DNA of 64,000 nucleotides. It comes from an uncultured Flavobacteriaceae bacterium (GTDB lineage Bacteria > Bacteroidota > Bacteroidia > Flavobacteriales > Flavobacteriaceae). The stretch is from contig CANLWB010000006.1 of the NCBI GenBank assembly GCA_947494695.1, positions 248,001-312,000 of the forward strand. The letters are read 5' to 3'. Shown here in pieces: positions 16,483 through 26,146 of this stretch. How positions within the stretch are numbered: the stretch's first letter is position 1; every line of letters begins with the position of its first letter. The position numbers were made by a program, and so were the translations under genes. Below the pieces are notes generated by a model, which worked only from the letters and a program-made list of their open reading frames with translations, did not search any database and was not told the origin of the DNA.

Positions 16483-17412
16483 ATGCAAACATTAAAATTT
16501 GATTGGAACCCCATAACAGGAATTGATATTTTTGGAAATTTCAAACTGCACTTCTACAGCCTTATGTGGGTTATTGCATTTATTCTGGGATGGTATATCA
16601 TGAAACGTATTTTCAATAAAGAAAAAATCGCTTTAAAATACCTCGACCCTTTATTTATATATACTGTAGTCGCTACAATGCTAGGCGCTCGTCTTGGACA
16701 TGTTCTATTCTATCAATCGGAATTAATCTCTCAAGACTTTTTCAGCATTTTTCTACCTTTCAAATTTAAAGGAGGTGTGGAATTTACCGGATTTCAAGGT
16801 CTTGCAAGTCATGGTGCAGCCATAGGGGTTATAATTGGTTTGTACTTATACCGACGAAAATATAACTACAAATCGTTACTTTGGATTTTAGATCGTGTCG
16901 TAATTTCGGTAGCATCTGGAGCTGTCTTTATTAGAATAGGAAACTTTATCAACTCCGAAATCATTGGAAAAGTTACGGATTCTGCATTGGGAGTTCGTTT
17001 TATTCAGGATCAGTATTATAAAAGTCAGATCACTCAACTCACCGGTATAAAAAATACTAAAAAAGCATACGCAGCAGTAACAGATAACTCCAAATTTGTG
17101 GAACTATTGGAAAAGGTTCCATATAGACATCCTTCACAACTTTATGAATCTTTCTGCTACATTTTTGTATTTATAATTTTGTGGTATTTCTATTCGAAAA
17201 CCAAAAAGAATGAACAAACAGGTTTTCTATTTGGATTGTTTCTCGTTTTATTGTGGACCGTTCGTTTCTTTATTGAATTCTCGAAAGAACCGCAAGGTGA
17301 TGAATATATTAATTGGTTCGCTTTAAATACCGGGCAATGGTTAAGTATTCCTTTTATTCTTATTGGTTTATATTTTATGTTTGTTTACAAACCTAAAACT
17401 CCCGTGAAATAA
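16483..17412 (+). CDS. lgt: Prolipoprotein diacylglyceryl transferase
   Basis: Inner-membrane enzyme that attaches diacylglycerol to the lipobox Cys, the first step of lipoprotein maturation. The 309-residue protein has about seven hydrophobic helices. Family motifs are LGARLGHVLFY, GLASHGAAIGV (the conserved HG segment), RIGNFINSEIIG (the Lgt signature with its key Arg/Asn), YRHPSQLYES and RFFIEFSKEPQ. It lies in a run with three predicted lipoproteins (GldI, the double isomerase and the DUF192 protein), a sensible functional grouping. Confidence 0.95.
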   Translation: MQTLKFDWNPITGIDIFGNFKLHFYSLMWVIAFILGWYIMKRIFNKEKIALKYLDPLFIYTVVATMLGARLGHVLFYQSELISQDFFSIFLPFKFKGGVEFTGFQGLASHGAAIGVIIGLYLYRRKYNYKSLLWILDRVVISVASGAVFIRIGNFINSEIIGKVTDSALGVRFIQDQYYKSQITQLTGIKNTKKAYAAVTDNSKFVELLEKVPYRHPSQLYESFCYIFVFIILWYFYSKTKKNEQTGFLFGLFLVLLWTVRFFIEFSKEPQGDEYINWFALNTGQWLSIPFILIGLYFMFVYKPKTPVK

Positions 17413-17419
17413 TATATTT

Positions 17420-17914
17420 ATGAAACGTCTCTTTATTTTAACCGTAGTTTTTGGTGGTCTTTCTGTTTCCTTAAACCTTTTATCTTCATGTAAGGAAGAC
17501 AAAAAGCTTATTAAGCAGACCGAGGTCGCTTTTAAAAAAGAGGGCGAACTTACCATTTTTAAAGTGGCAGACTCTACCGAGGTAAAACTGGATATTGAAA
17601 TTGCGGCCACCGATTTCGATATTCAAACCGGATTAATGTATAGAAACACCATGGAAACAAATCGGGGTATGCTTTTCATTTTTGAAGACGAAAAAGAACG
17701 TTTCTTTTATATGAAGAACACAAAAATACCTTTAGACATAGTTTATATAGGTGGTAATAATAAAATTGTGAGCTTTCAAAAAAATGCACAACCATTTGAT
17801 GAAAGCTCATTACCTTCTACGCTTCCTGCAAAATATGTTCTGGAAATTAATGCTGGTTTAGTAGACACCTGGGGAATTTCTGTTGGAGATCGTATTAACT
17901 TCACTAAGAATTAA
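17420..17914 (+). CDS. DUF192 domain lipoprotein
   Basis: A 164-residue protein with a lipoprotein signal (LNLLSSC, Cys24). The DUF192 domain occupies the rest: LDIEIAATDFDIQTGLMYR, NRGMLFIFEDEKERFFYMKN, IPLDIVYI and KYVLEINAGLVDTWGISVGD. The family is widespread, small and of unknown function. It begins 7 bases after lgt and is the last gene of the nrnA-led run. The following 188 bases contain degenerate repeats before the convergent valS. Confidence 0.9.
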   Translation: MKRLFILTVVFGGLSVSLNLLSSCKEDKKLIKQTEVAFKKEGELTIFKVADSTEVKLDIEIAATDFDIQTGLMYRNTMETNRGMLFIFEDEKERFFYMKNTKIPLDIVYIGGNNKIVSFQKNAQPFDESSLPSTLPAKYVLEINAGLVDTWGISVGDRINFTKN

Positions 17915-17955
17915 TATACCTCTTATTGGCTTACGACATTCAATCACTAAAAGTC

Positions 17956-18070
17956 AAATTCCAAACGAGTCACAATAAACTGTGTACTGCCAGAGAGACT
18001 AAATACTGATCGCAGAACTCGAAATTCCAAAGACTAAGTATCAAATTCCAAACGTGTTCCGAACCAATTA
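17956..18070. repeat. Degenerate AAATTCCAAACG intergenic repeats, copies 2 and 3
   Basis: AAATTCCAAACGAGTCAC with ATAAACTGT starts at 17956, and AAATTCCAAACGTGTTCCGA starts at 18043, with a shorter GAAATTCCAAAGACT piece between and an ACTAAATACTGATCGC run. They lie between the convergent stops of the DUF192 gene and valS. Confidence 0.55.
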
Positions 18071-18102
18071 TTTACGAAAGCTAAAACTAATCATTAAAAA
18101 AA

Positions 18103-20736
18103 CTAATCCAAACTCGCCAAACTAGCTCTAAGTGTTTCTATCTTAGCCAATGCATCTGCTTCCTTCTTTTTCTCGCTGGCTACCACTTGTTCTGGAGCTC
18201 CGTTAACAAAACGCTCGTTTGAAAGTTTCTTTTGTACAGATTTTAAGAACCCTTCAGTATAATTTAATTCTTCAGTTAATTTCTTAATTTCAGCTTCAAC
18301 ATCAATACTTCCAGCCATTGGGATAAAGTATTCATTGGATTTCACTCGAAATGTTAAGGCGCCGTCAACAGCTTCAGAAACATAGTCAATGCGTTCCAGA
18401 TTTCCCAACTTGGAAATAATACTGTCGAACACTGTATTGACCTTTTCATTATTAATTACTGACAATTCGATAGCATCTTTAAACGCTATATTCTTCTGTT
18501 TTCTAATGTTCCTAATTCCTGAAATAACCTCTGAAGTAAACTCAAATTGGTTAATCAAACTATCGTTAACAGGTTTAATTTCCGGCCATTTAGCAACAAT
18601 TAAAGCTTCCTCGGGAGTTCTTTTGTCAATAAAATGCCAAATCTCTTCAGTTAAAAATGGCATAAACGGATGTACTATTTTCAAGTTATCTTCAAAAATA
18701 GCGATGGTTTGTTTTAATGTTTTAGCATCAATAGGTTGTTGGTAAGCCGGTTTTATCATTTCCAGGAACCATCCACAGAAATCATCAAAAATAAGTTTAT
18801 AAATGGTCATTAAAGCATCACTTAATCTGTATTTACTAAAATGATCTTCAATATCTATTAGCGCTTTTTGAAATTTAGACTCATACCATGCAATGGCGGT
18901 CTTACTGGAATCGGGTTGTGCTATGCTGTCATTCACATCCCATCCATCTACCAGGCGATAGGCATTCCAAATTTTATTCCCGAATTGCTTTCCTTGCTGA
19001 CATAGGGCTTCATCAAATAATAAGTCATTTCCGGCAGCAGAACTTAACAACAGTCCAACACGTACTCCACCAGCACCGTAATCTTTAATGAGTTTTAAGG
19101 CATCGGGTGAATTTCCTAACGATTTACTCATTTTTCGGCGTTGTTTATCACGTACCAATCCGGTTAGATACACATTTTTAAATGGCTCTTGCCCCTTGTA
19201 TTCATAACCTGCTATAATCATTCGTGCTACCCAAAAGAACAGAATATCCGGGCCAGTAACCAGGTCATTCGTCGGATAATAATATTTAATATCGTCGTTC
19301 TCAGGGTTTCGAATACCGTCAAATACACTCATTGGCCATAACCATGACGAGAACCAGGTGTCTAAAGCATCCGTTTCTTGTTTTAAGTCAGAAGCCTGAA
19401 GCTTAGAATTAGAAGTTACCTCTTGAGCTAATTTTAGCGCATCTTCTACAGTTTCAGCGACCACGAAATCGTCCTTCCCATCACCATAGTAATATGCCGG
19501 AATTTGCTGTCCCCACAACAACTGACGCGAAATATTCCAATCGCGAATATTTTCCATCCAGTGACGGTATGTATTTTCAAACTTCTTTGGAAACAATTTA
19601 ATATCATCTGCTTCTAAAACCGCTTTAATGGCTGGTTTTACCAGATCTTCCATTTTAAGAAACCATTGATCTGATAAACGCGGTTCAATAATAGCCTTAG
19701 TTCTTTCAGATATACCAACGCGGTTATTATGGTCTTCAATTTTAGAAATTAACCCAGACGCTTCTAATTCTTTTACAATGGCTTTTCTAGCCTCAAAACG
19801 ATCTAAACCTTCATAATGTAAGCCATAACTGTTTAAAGTAGCATCTTCATTAAAAATATCAACCACTTCTAACTTGTGTTTATCGCCTAACACTTTATCG
19901 TTTTCATCATGCGCAGGTGTTACCTTAAGACATCCGGTACCAAATTCAACATCTACATAGTCATCTTCAATAATTGGAATAACTCTATTGCATATTGGAA
20001 CAATGGCCTTTTTACCTCTTAAATTAACATGACGCTCATCATTCGGGTTGATGCAAATAGCGGTATCTCCTAAAATAGTCTCCGGACGTGTGGTTGCTAT
20101 GGTTAGCACCTCATCTGAACCTTCAATTTTATAATCTACATGATATAATTTTCCATTTTTATCAACATACTCTACCTCCTCATCAGATAACGTCGTTTTT
20201 GCCTCCGGATCCCAATTCACCATTCTATAACCACGATAAATTAGGCCTTTGTTGAATAAATCAACAAACACTTTTATCACAGCTTCACTCATATTATCAT
20301 CCATCGTGAATTTGGTGCGCTCCCAATCGCAAGAACACCCGAGTCTTTTTAATTGCTCTAAAATAACCCCGCCATACTCATGTGTCCAATCCCAGGCATG
20401 CTTTAGAAACTCGTCTCTCGACAAGTCATTTTTATCAATCCCTTGCTCTTTTAACTTAGCAACTACTTTAGCCTCAGTAGCAATAGATGCATGATCTGTA
20501 CCCGGTACCCAACATGCATTCTTTCCTTGCAAACGGGCATGACGAATTAACACATCCTGAATGGTATTATTAAGCATATGCCCCATATGCAAAACTCCAG
20601 TTACATTTGGTGGAGGTATTACAATAGTGTATGGCTCTCTTTCATCTGGTTCTGAATGAAAATAATTGTGCTTCATCCAGTAATCATACCACTTACTTTC
20701 TACTTGATTCGCCTCGTATTTTGAAGGTATTTGCAT
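18103..20736 (-). CDS. valS: Valyl-tRNA synthetase
   Basis: This enzyme charges tRNA-Val with valine. From the ATG at 20736 ([20 protein letters not shown]) it is 877 residues; an in-frame extension to 20769 is less likely. The class I signatures are [14 protein letters not shown] (HIGH box) and [13 protein letters not shown] (KMSKS box). The editing-domain segment [12 protein letters not shown] is present, and a C-terminal Lys/Glu-rich arm resembles the valyl coiled coil ([20 protein letters not shown]). It is a single gene convergent with the lgt-DUF192 run. Confidence 0.97.
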   Translation of the reverse strand: MQIPSKYEANQVESKWYDYWMKHNYFHSEPDEREPYTIVIPPPNVTGVLHMGHMLNNTIQDVLIRHARLQGKNACWVPGTDHASIATEAKVVAKLKEQGIDKNDLSRDEFLKHAWDWTHEYGGVILEQLKRLGCSCDWERTKFTMDDNMSEAVIKVFVDLFNKGLIYRGYRMVNWDPEAKTTLSDEEVEYVDKNGKLYHVDYKIEGSDEVLTIATTRPETILGDTAICINPNDERHVNLRGKKAIVPICNRVIPIIEDDYVDVEFGTGCLKVTPAHDENDKVLGDKHKLEVVDIFNEDATLNSYGLHYEGLDRFEARKAIVKELEASGLISKIEDHNNRVGISERTKAIIEPRLSDQWFLKMEDLVKPAIKAVLEADDIKLFPKKFENTYRHWMENIRDWNISRQLLWGQQIPAYYYGDGKDDFVVAETVEDALKLAQEVTSNSKLQASDLKQETDALDTWFSSWLWPMSVFDGIRNPENDDIKYYYPTNDLVTGPDILFFWVARMIIAGYEYKGQEPFKNVYLTGLVRDKQRRKMSKSLGNSPDALKLIKDYGAGGVRVGLLLSSAAGNDLLFDEALCQQGKQFGNKIWNAYRLVDGWDVNDSIAQPDSSKTAIAWYESKFQKALIDIEDHFSKYRLSDALMTIYKLIFDDFCGWFLEMIKPAYQQPIDAKTLKQTIAIFEDNLKIVHPFMPFLTEEIWHFIDKRTPEEALIVAKWPEIKPVNDSLINQFEFTSEVISGIRNIRKQKNIAFKDAIELSVINNEKVNTVFDSIISKLGNLERIDYVSEAVDGALTFRVKSNEYFIPMAGSIDVEAEIKKLTEELNYTEGFLKSVQKKLSNERFVNGAPEQVVASEKKKEADALAKIETLRASLASLD

Positions 20737-20993
20737 ACTTTGGAATAGTTTTTGAACATTGAAGTGCAAAAGTACTTATATTTCTTTTTCTGTGAAATGA
20801 GCACGGCTAATAATTTTAGTAATTCAGGGGATTTAAATTTGTATAATCCCCCATAATAAGGGCTTGACATTGGAAATAAGAATTATGCGTACTAAATTTT
20901 TAAATATTTTAACAATTTCACATGTTTAATTAAGAAAAGTTGTACGTACTTTTAACCTTGCTGAATATGTTAACATCCCTGTAATATATCTAA

Positions 20994-21001
20994 TATTTTT
21001 G
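20994..21001 (+). promoter_or_regulatory. -7 box upstream of the small ORF and DUF1573 gene
   Basis: TATTTTTG is an exact TAnnTTTG match, 21 bases before the small ORF ATG at 21023 and 140 bases before the DUF1573 ATG. Its position favours a transcript that begins with the small ORF. No TTG was found at the usual -33 distance. Confidence 0.5.
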
Positions 21002-21022
21002 CAGATTGCGTAAAAAGTAAGT

Positions 21023-21145
21023 ATGTTTGACATAAGTTTAGAGCTCGGAGTAGTAATTATTTTGCTGCTAATTTCTAATGATTTTAGAAGTATTTACAAT
21101 GTAAAACGCATTGACTTTATAAAACAAATAAAAATAGAAAAATGA
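21023..21145 (+). CDS. Predicted 40-residue membrane peptide, translationally coupled to a DUF1573 gene
   Basis: An ATG-started frame of 40 codons, beginning MFDISLELGVVIILLLISND and ending in IKQIKIEK. It has one hydrophobic stretch (about residues 7-18) followed by a basic tail. Its TGA stop overlaps the ATG of the DUF1573 gene (ATGA), and a -7 box lies 21 bases upstream. I do not recognise a family. It could be a real small membrane protein or a leader whose translation controls the next gene. No homology evidence is available here. Confidence 0.5.
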   Translation: MFDISLELGVVIILLLISNDFRSIYNVKRIDFIKQIKIEK

Positions 21146-21567
21146 AAAATCTAATTACAATTTTATTTATAGGATTAATTAGTTTATCCGTAAATGCCCA
21201 AGATAAAGTGGCTAAAATAAAGTTTAAAACTGATACTATTGATTATGGAACTATAGAAAAAGGTTCCAACGGTGTGCGTGTTTTTGAATTCACAAATACT
21301 GGTGATGCGCCGCTTATTATTTCTAAAGTATCTTCTAGTTGTGGATGTACAATTCCCGAAAAACCGAAAGACCCGATTTTACCTGGAAAAACAGGCGAAA
21401 TTAAGGTTAAGTACGATACAAATAGAGTAAATCCTATTAGAAAGACTATTACTGTTATATCTAATGCCGATACACCTACAGTAGCCTTAAAAATTAAAGG
21501 TTTGGTAATCGACCCAAGTAAAAACAGTGTTTTAGAAAAGAAAGATAAAAGTATCGTTCAGAAATAA
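21142..21567 (+). CDS. DUF1573 domain secreted protein
   Basis: A 141-residue protein with a cleavable signal peptide (MKNLITILFIGLISLSVNA/QD). A single DUF1573 beta-sandwich follows: DTIDYGTIEKGSNGVRVFEF, TNTGDAPLIISKVSSSCGC, and GKTGEIKVKYDTNR. The SCGCT motif is the typical paired Cys of the family. The fold resembles immunoglobulin-like/ASPM-SPD2 periplasmic domains; the function is unknown. The ATG overlaps the stop of a 40-codon ORF, and a strong terminator follows. Confidence 0.9.
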   Translation: MKNLITILFIGLISLSVNAQDKVAKIKFKTDTIDYGTIEKGSNGVRVFEFTNTGDAPLIISKVSSSCGCTIPEKPKDPILPGKTGEIKVKYDTNRVNPIRKTITVISNADTPTVALKIKGLVIDPSKNSVLEKKDKSIVQK

Positions 21568-21585
21568 ACGATTTAAAATACGATT

Positions 21586-21624
21586 AAAAAAGGCTGTCTA
21601 AGATGTTTAGACAGCCTTTTTTTG
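21586..21624 (+). terminator. Rho-independent terminator after the DUF1573 gene
   Basis: AAAAGGCTGTCTAA pairs with TTTAGACAGCCTTTT around a GATG-type loop and is followed by a T-run. This is a strong, unambiguous hairpin. Confidence 0.92.
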
Positions 21625-21879
21625 TTTTTGTATGCTTATGGAATATGAAATTAAAATGTTAAGTAGCAAATTTCAAACGAGTTCCAAACAAACTGTATGT
21701 TATGACTGCGACTAAGCATTGTTACTGGATATGAGTACTCGCCATCAAATTCCAACTATCCTACCTCTTACGTCTTAATACTCAAATCTTAGATCTTAAT
21801 TCTCTTGACTCAAGCCATCCCCCTCCGCAAAACGTACAACCTGAGCATACATTTACCTCCACTACGTTATGAAACACTA
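21625..21879. other. Intergenic stretch with degenerate repeat, copy 4
   Basis: No coding frame is supported here. At 21668-21757 it contains the fourth copy of the degenerate repeat (AAATTTCAAACGAGTTCC, ACAAACTGT), then ACTAAGCATTGTTACTGG and a further AAATTCCAAC piece. It separates the convergent DUF1573 and aspartyl-protease genes. Confidence 0.5.
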
Positions 21880-23229
21880 TTACTGAAATAGCTCTTCTAA
21901 CCGAAACTCAAAGTCCATAACCTTTTCATTCCTAATCACCTTTATTTTTATAAGCTTACCTGGGTCGCCATAAAACATATGAATTAACTCCTGTAACTTA
22001 AATTCGTGTGAGTTCTTATTATTAATACTCCAAATAATATCTCCAATAAGCAAACCAGCCCTTTCTGCCGGAGATCCTTTTCTTAACTCAACTATGGCAT
22101 ATGCGGGCTTTAAGGATAATTTATACTGAGCATCTAATACAATCTTTGTTCCCTTTTCACTATGAGCACTTCCTAAATTTTTAATATGACCTTCTCGCTC
22201 TCTTACAAGTCTAAACCCATCATGAGCTAATTCAATTCCGCTTTTATTATACCGAAACTTTTCTTTAAAATACCGATTCTTCTTTATCGTAATACTAGCT
22301 CTTTGGTAATCAAAAACGATATTAAAACGCTTTAAGATATTTCCGGATAAACTACCATTACGGTTTTTTAATCGTTTTGCTACACTTATGAAAGATGAAT
22401 CTGGATAGGACACATTGACTTTATTAAGTTTAAAGTCTTTTAAGAAAAAATTATCCACTTTAGAACGCTTACCATACACGCTACCACTTAAACCTTGTCC
22501 CAAAAAATCATAAAAACACTTATTTCCCGATTTAATACCCAAAGCATCGTCTTCGAATAGCCATAAAGCATCACTTCCACCAGAATCTATGAGCAATTTT
22601 ATGGGAATCTTTTTTCTATTCATCCTCACTTCTGCATTTATATAGGGTTTATTATTATAGAACTCTAAGTTTAAACGCTCGCATTTTTTACATGTCTTAT
22701 AAATATACTTATCGGGAGCGGCGAGTTTAATCACCTTTTTAGCATAATTAATATCTACCACCAAGTCTTTAAACAGATCAAAACCAATAATACCATGTAC
22801 TGGAAAACCTAACCTTGGAGCTAAATTGAGTCTAGAATCATAAACCGCATATAAATCCTGACTAAAATTAACAGCGTCCCCAATTCTAATGACATTTTTT
22901 TTAGACTTTAATGCTTCCACAGATTTTCCTTCTCCAAAACCCCTTAAAAAAATGGTTTCGGTGTTTTTAATCTTAAGGGTATCCGACACATTTAAAAAAT
23001 TAAAAATAATAGGTTTGCTAACACCTGTATCTAATAAAAAAGACAAGTTGACTCCATTAATATTAACAGGAATGACAATTAAATTATTAACGAGTTTGAA
23101 TCTAATTTTATCTGACTGCTTCTTATTTTGAATGATAAATTTAGATTGAGCAAAACTTAGGCTAGCAACACAAAAAATTAATAAAATCGTAGTAACTGGC
23201 TTTTTGGTTAGGTAGTTTGCAATTTTCAT
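21880..23229 (-). CDS. Retropepsin-like aspartyl protease with C-terminal PDZ domain
   Basis: A 449-residue secreted protein. After an N-terminal signal (TTILLIFCVASLSFAQ) come two aspartyl-protease-like lobes, with FLLDTGVSKP (Asp67-Thr-Gly) and LLIDSGGSDALW, where the second site has Ser for Thr. GFDLFKDLVVDINY lies between them. Residues 355-449 or so form a PDZ domain (AIVELRKGSPAERAGLLIGD, then IIWSIN). The PDZ probably binds a substrate C-terminus. The paired half-sites suggest an intramolecular dimer rather than a retroviral homodimer (inference). It is a single-gene unit on the minus strand. Confidence 0.85.
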   Translation of the reverse strand: MKIANYLTKKPVTTILLIFCVASLSFAQSKFIIQNKKQSDKIRFKLVNNLIVIPVNINGVNLSFLLDTGVSKPIIFNFLNVSDTLKIKNTETIFLRGFGEGKSVEALKSKKNVIRIGDAVNFSQDLYAVYDSRLNLAPRLGFPVHGIIGFDLFKDLVVDINYAKKVIKLAAPDKYIYKTCKKCERLNLEFYNNKPYINAEVRMNRKKIPIKLLIDSGGSDALWLFEDDALGIKSGNKCFYDFLGQGLSGSVYGKRSKVDNFFLKDFKLNKVNVSYPDSSFISVAKRLKNRNGSLSGNILKRFNIVFDYQRASITIKKNRYFKEKFRYNKSGIELAHDGFRLVREREGHIKNLGSAHSEKGTKIVLDAQYKLSLKPAYAIVELRKGSPAERAGLLIGDIIWSINNKNSHEFKLQELIHMFYGDPGKLIKIKVIRNEKVMDFEFRLEELFQ

Positions 23230-23332
23230 AGAATCAATTTACGAATCTTTTAAATTATGTTGATTATTTAGTGTTGTTTTTTAAAAAAAATTTAAGATAA
23301 TTTTCTCAACTTTGCAGCTTAATTAATTCTTA

Positions 23333-24523
23333 ATGCCTAAAATATCTAAAAAAGGAGAGCAAATGCCTTCCTCTCCCATACGTAAATTAGTACCTTATGC
23401 TGAAGAAGCAACAAAGCAAGGCAAACATATCTATTATTTAAATATTGGACAACCCGATATTAAGACTCCTGAAGTCGCCTTAAAAGCTATAAAAGAGAGT
23501 GATATAGATGTGATTGCATATTCCAGGTCTGAAGGGTCTGAAATTTATAGACAGAAGATTTCGGCATATTACTCCAAACATGACATACAAGTTAATCATG
23601 ATGATATTATTGTGACAACTGGAGGCAGTGAGGCATTACTTTTTGCGTTTGGAAGTATTATGGATATTGACGATGAGATTATTATCCCAGAGCCCTTTTA
23701 TGCCAACTATCATGGGTTTTCTACGGCTTCTGGAGTAAAAATAGTTCCAGTAATCTCTAAAATTGAAGATAATTTTGCATTACCCCCTATAGAGGAGTTT
23801 GAAAAATTAATTACACCAAAAACAAAGGCTATTTTAATTTGTAATCCGGGAAACCCTACTGGCTACCTATATTCTAAAGAAGAAATACAAAAACTTGCCG
23901 CTATTGTTAAAAAATATGATTTATTTTTAATTGCCGATGAAGTGTACAGAGAATTCACCTATGATGGTCATGAACATTACTCTGTGATGCAAGAAACGGA
24001 AATCGGCAATCATACCATTATGATTGATTCTGTTTCCAAACGCTATAGCATGTGTGGTGCCAGAGTTGGTTGTTTGGTTTCTAAAAACAAAGCACTTATT
24101 CAAACCGTTTTAAAGTTTGCCCAGGCAAGACTAAGCCCTCCTACCTTGGCGCAAATCGCTAGTGAAGCTGCTTTGGAAACACCTCAAAGTTACTTCGATG
24201 ATGTTATCGAGGAGTATATAGGCCGACGAAATACCTTAATTTCCGAATTGCAAAACATCCCAAATGTTAAAGTAGCGACACCTAAAGGTGCCTTTTATTG
24301 TATTGCTGAACTTCCTGTGAAAAATTCGGATGATTTTGCGCAATGGTTATTAGAACATTTTGATATTAATGGAGAAACAGTAATGGTTGCCCCAGCAGGA
24401 GGTTTTTATTCTACGCCAGGCATTGGATTAAACCAAATACGTATTGCCTACGTACTTAAAAAAGAGAGTCTCGTAAAAGCTGTTAATATTATAAAAGAAG
24501 CCTTAAACGTTTATAAAGACTAG
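23333..24523 (+). CDS. Class I PLP-dependent aminotransferase
   Basis: A 396-residue aminotransferase of the aspartate/aromatic fold-type I group. The N-terminus has YYLNIGQPDIKTPE, the cofactor region NPGNPTGYLY and ADEVYREF, and the Schiff-base Lys lies in DSVSKRYSMCGARVG. LNQIRIAYV holds the C-terminal substrate-binding Arg. The amino-acid specificity cannot be read. It overlaps murB by one base (TAGTG), so the two are co-translated, although no metabolic link to peptidoglycan is evident. Confidence 0.92.
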   Translation: MPKISKKGEQMPSSPIRKLVPYAEEATKQGKHIYYLNIGQPDIKTPEVALKAIKESDIDVIAYSRSEGSEIYRQKISAYYSKHDIQVNHDDIIVTTGGSEALLFAFGSIMDIDDEIIIPEPFYANYHGFSTASGVKIVPVISKIEDNFALPPIEEFEKLITPKTKAILICNPGNPTGYLYSKEEIQKLAAIVKKYDLFLIADEVYREFTYDGHEHYSVMQETEIGNHTIMIDSVSKRYSMCGARVGCLVSKNKALIQTVLKFAQARLSPPTLAQIASEAALETPQSYFDDVIEEYIGRRNTLISELQNIPNVKVATPKGAFYCIAELPVKNSDDFAQWLLEHFDINGETVMVAPAGGFYSTPGIGLNQIRIAYVLKKESLVKAVNIIKEALNVYKD

Positions 24524-25536
24524 TGCAGTTACAAGAAAACATATCCTTAAAACCCTATAATACCTTTGGTATTGATGTATTGGCCAAACATTTTATATCG
24601 GTTTCCAATATTGAAGAACTCAAACAGGTTTTAAGCCTGGAAACCTATCCTAACAAACTCATTATAGGAGGTGGTAGCAATATGCTATTAACTAAGAACT
24701 TTGATGGACTTGTTATTCATATGAATTTAAAGGGTATAGACATTGTCTCTGATACCGATGATTACGTAACCGTAAGAGCTCATGCAGGTGAAAATTGGCA
24801 TGAATTTGTGCTTTGGTGCCTTGAAAATGATTTCGGTGGGATTGAAAACTTATCATTAATCCCTGGAAATGTAGGAACCGCTCCAATTCAGAATATCGGT
24901 GCTTATGGTGTTGAATTAAAAGACACATTCGTATCGTGTGAGGCCATGTCTGTTGAAACGCAAACCTTGAAGACCTTTACAAAAGCCGATTGCGATTTTG
25001 GATATAGGAATTCTATTTTTAAACAACACGCAAAAGGGAGATATATTATAACCAGTGTAACACTTAAGCTAAGCAAAAATAACCATACGCTTTATGTAGA
25101 TTATGGAGCCATTAAGTCTGAGCTGGAATCTATGAAAATTAGCGCGCCTACCATACAGGATATTTCTAATGCCGTTATAAGTATTCGAAAACGTAAACTT
25201 CCAGATCCCAAAGACATAGGAAATAGTGGTAGCTTTTTTAAAAACCCGGTTATTTCGAAATCAAGCTTTAATACGCTGCTAGTTAACTTCCCTGATATTC
25301 CAAGCTATCCTGTTTCAGAAAATGAGGTGAAAATTCCTGCGGGATGGCTCATCGAAAAAGCAGGATTTAAAGGCAAACAATTTGGTGAATATGGTGTTCA
25401 TAAAAATCAGGCGTTAGTACTAGTAAATTATGGCAATGCGAAGGGATCGGATATCTTAAACCTTTCAAAAATAATACAAAAAACTGTTGAAAGGCTTTTC
25501 GATATTTCTATTGATACAGAAGTAAATATCTTATAA
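24523..25536 (+). CDS. murB: UDP-N-acetylenolpyruvoylglucosamine reductase
   Basis: This FAD enzyme reduces UDP-GlcNAc-enolpyruvate to UDP-MurNAc in peptidoglycan synthesis. The 337-residue protein starts with GTG that shares its first base with the TAG of the preceding gene. Motifs: SLKPYNTFGID at the N-terminus, IIGGGSNMLL, SLIPGNVGTAPIQNIGAYGVE (limited here to its core IPGNVGTAPIQN), GYRNSIFK, GNSGSFFKNP (catalytic Ser) and AGWLIEKAGFKG. It resembles E. coli-type (type I) MurB in length and in its C-terminal region. Confidence 0.95.
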   Translation: MQLQENISLKPYNTFGIDVLAKHFISVSNIEELKQVLSLETYPNKLIIGGGSNMLLTKNFDGLVIHMNLKGIDIVSDTDDYVTVRAHAGENWHEFVLWCLENDFGGIENLSLIPGNVGTAPIQNIGAYGVELKDTFVSCEAMSVETQTLKTFTKADCDFGYRNSIFKQHAKGRYIITSVTLKLSKNNHTLYVDYGAIKSELESMKISAPTIQDISNAVISIRKRKLPDPKDIGNSGSFFKNPVISKSSFNTLLVNFPDIPSYPVSENEVKIPAGWLIEKAGFKGKQFGEYGVHKNQALVLVNYGNAKGSDILNLSKIIQKTVERLFDISIDTEVNIL

Positions 25537-25551
25537 TTTAAAAGAAATTTC

Positions 25552-25559
25552 TACCTTTG
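25552..25559 (+). promoter_or_regulatory. -7 box of the ECF sigma/anti-sigma pair
   Basis: TACCTTTG is an exact TAnnTTTG match, 47 bases before the TTG start at 25607. The -33 position lacks a clear TTG, so a partner sigma factor other than the main one is not excluded. Confidence 0.5.
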
Positions 25560-25606
25560 GCGCAAAAACTAACCATAATCAGTTCATGGTTTAAACCAAA
25601 TTTGCC

Positions 25607-26134
25607 TTGATATCATCAATTGAAAAAGAAATAATACACTTACTAAAAGATGGCGACAAAAGAGCCATCAAGCTACTCTATGAGAGCTATTCAGACTCTC
25701 TTTATGGTGTTATTAAAAAGATTATAACTGATGACGAAACTGCTCAGGATGTACTTCAGGAGAGTTTTGTAAAGGTTTGGAGGTATTCAAAAAAATACGA
25801 TTCAAGCAAAGCTAAACTGTTTACATGGCTCTACAGAATTGCTTATAATACGGCTATTGACAAGGTTAGGTCATTAAAAAATAAAGACAAAGAAGTCCAA
25901 ATAGAAACTTCTGCCGTATATAAAATCACAGCGAACGAACTTAATCAGGACGTTTTAGATTTAAAAAAACATCTAAAAACACTTGATGATAAGTATCAAA
26001 TCGTCATTAATGCATTGTTTTTCGAGGGGATGACACAACAAGAAGCTAGTGATGAATTGGATATACCGCTGGGAACAATTAAGTCCAGACTAAAAATTGG
26101 ATTACGTGAATTAAAGAAAATTTATAATCCTTAA
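25607..26134 (+). CDS. ECF RNA polymerase sigma factor with adjacent anti-sigma gene
   Basis: A 175-residue ECF sigma factor. Region 2 shows LYESYSDSLYGVI and DVLQESFVKVWR with FTWLYRIAYNTAID; region 4 shows FFEGMTQQEASDELDIPLGTI-type sequence (core MTQQEASDELDIP, GTIKSRLKIGLREL). The start is TTG at 25607, because the only nearby in-frame ATG (25586) runs into a stop. Twelve bases separate it from the anti-sigma gene. The regulon is unknown. Confidence 0.92.
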   Translation: MISSIEKEIIHLLKDGDKRAIKLLYESYSDSLYGVIKKIITDDETAQDVLQESFVKVWRYSKKYDSSKAKLFTWLYRIAYNTAIDKVRSLKNKDKEVQIETSAVYKITANELNQDVLDLKKHLKTLDDKYQIVINALFFEGMTQQEASDELDIPLGTIKSRLKIGLRELKKIYNP

Positions 26135-26146
26135 TTAACAAAAGTC

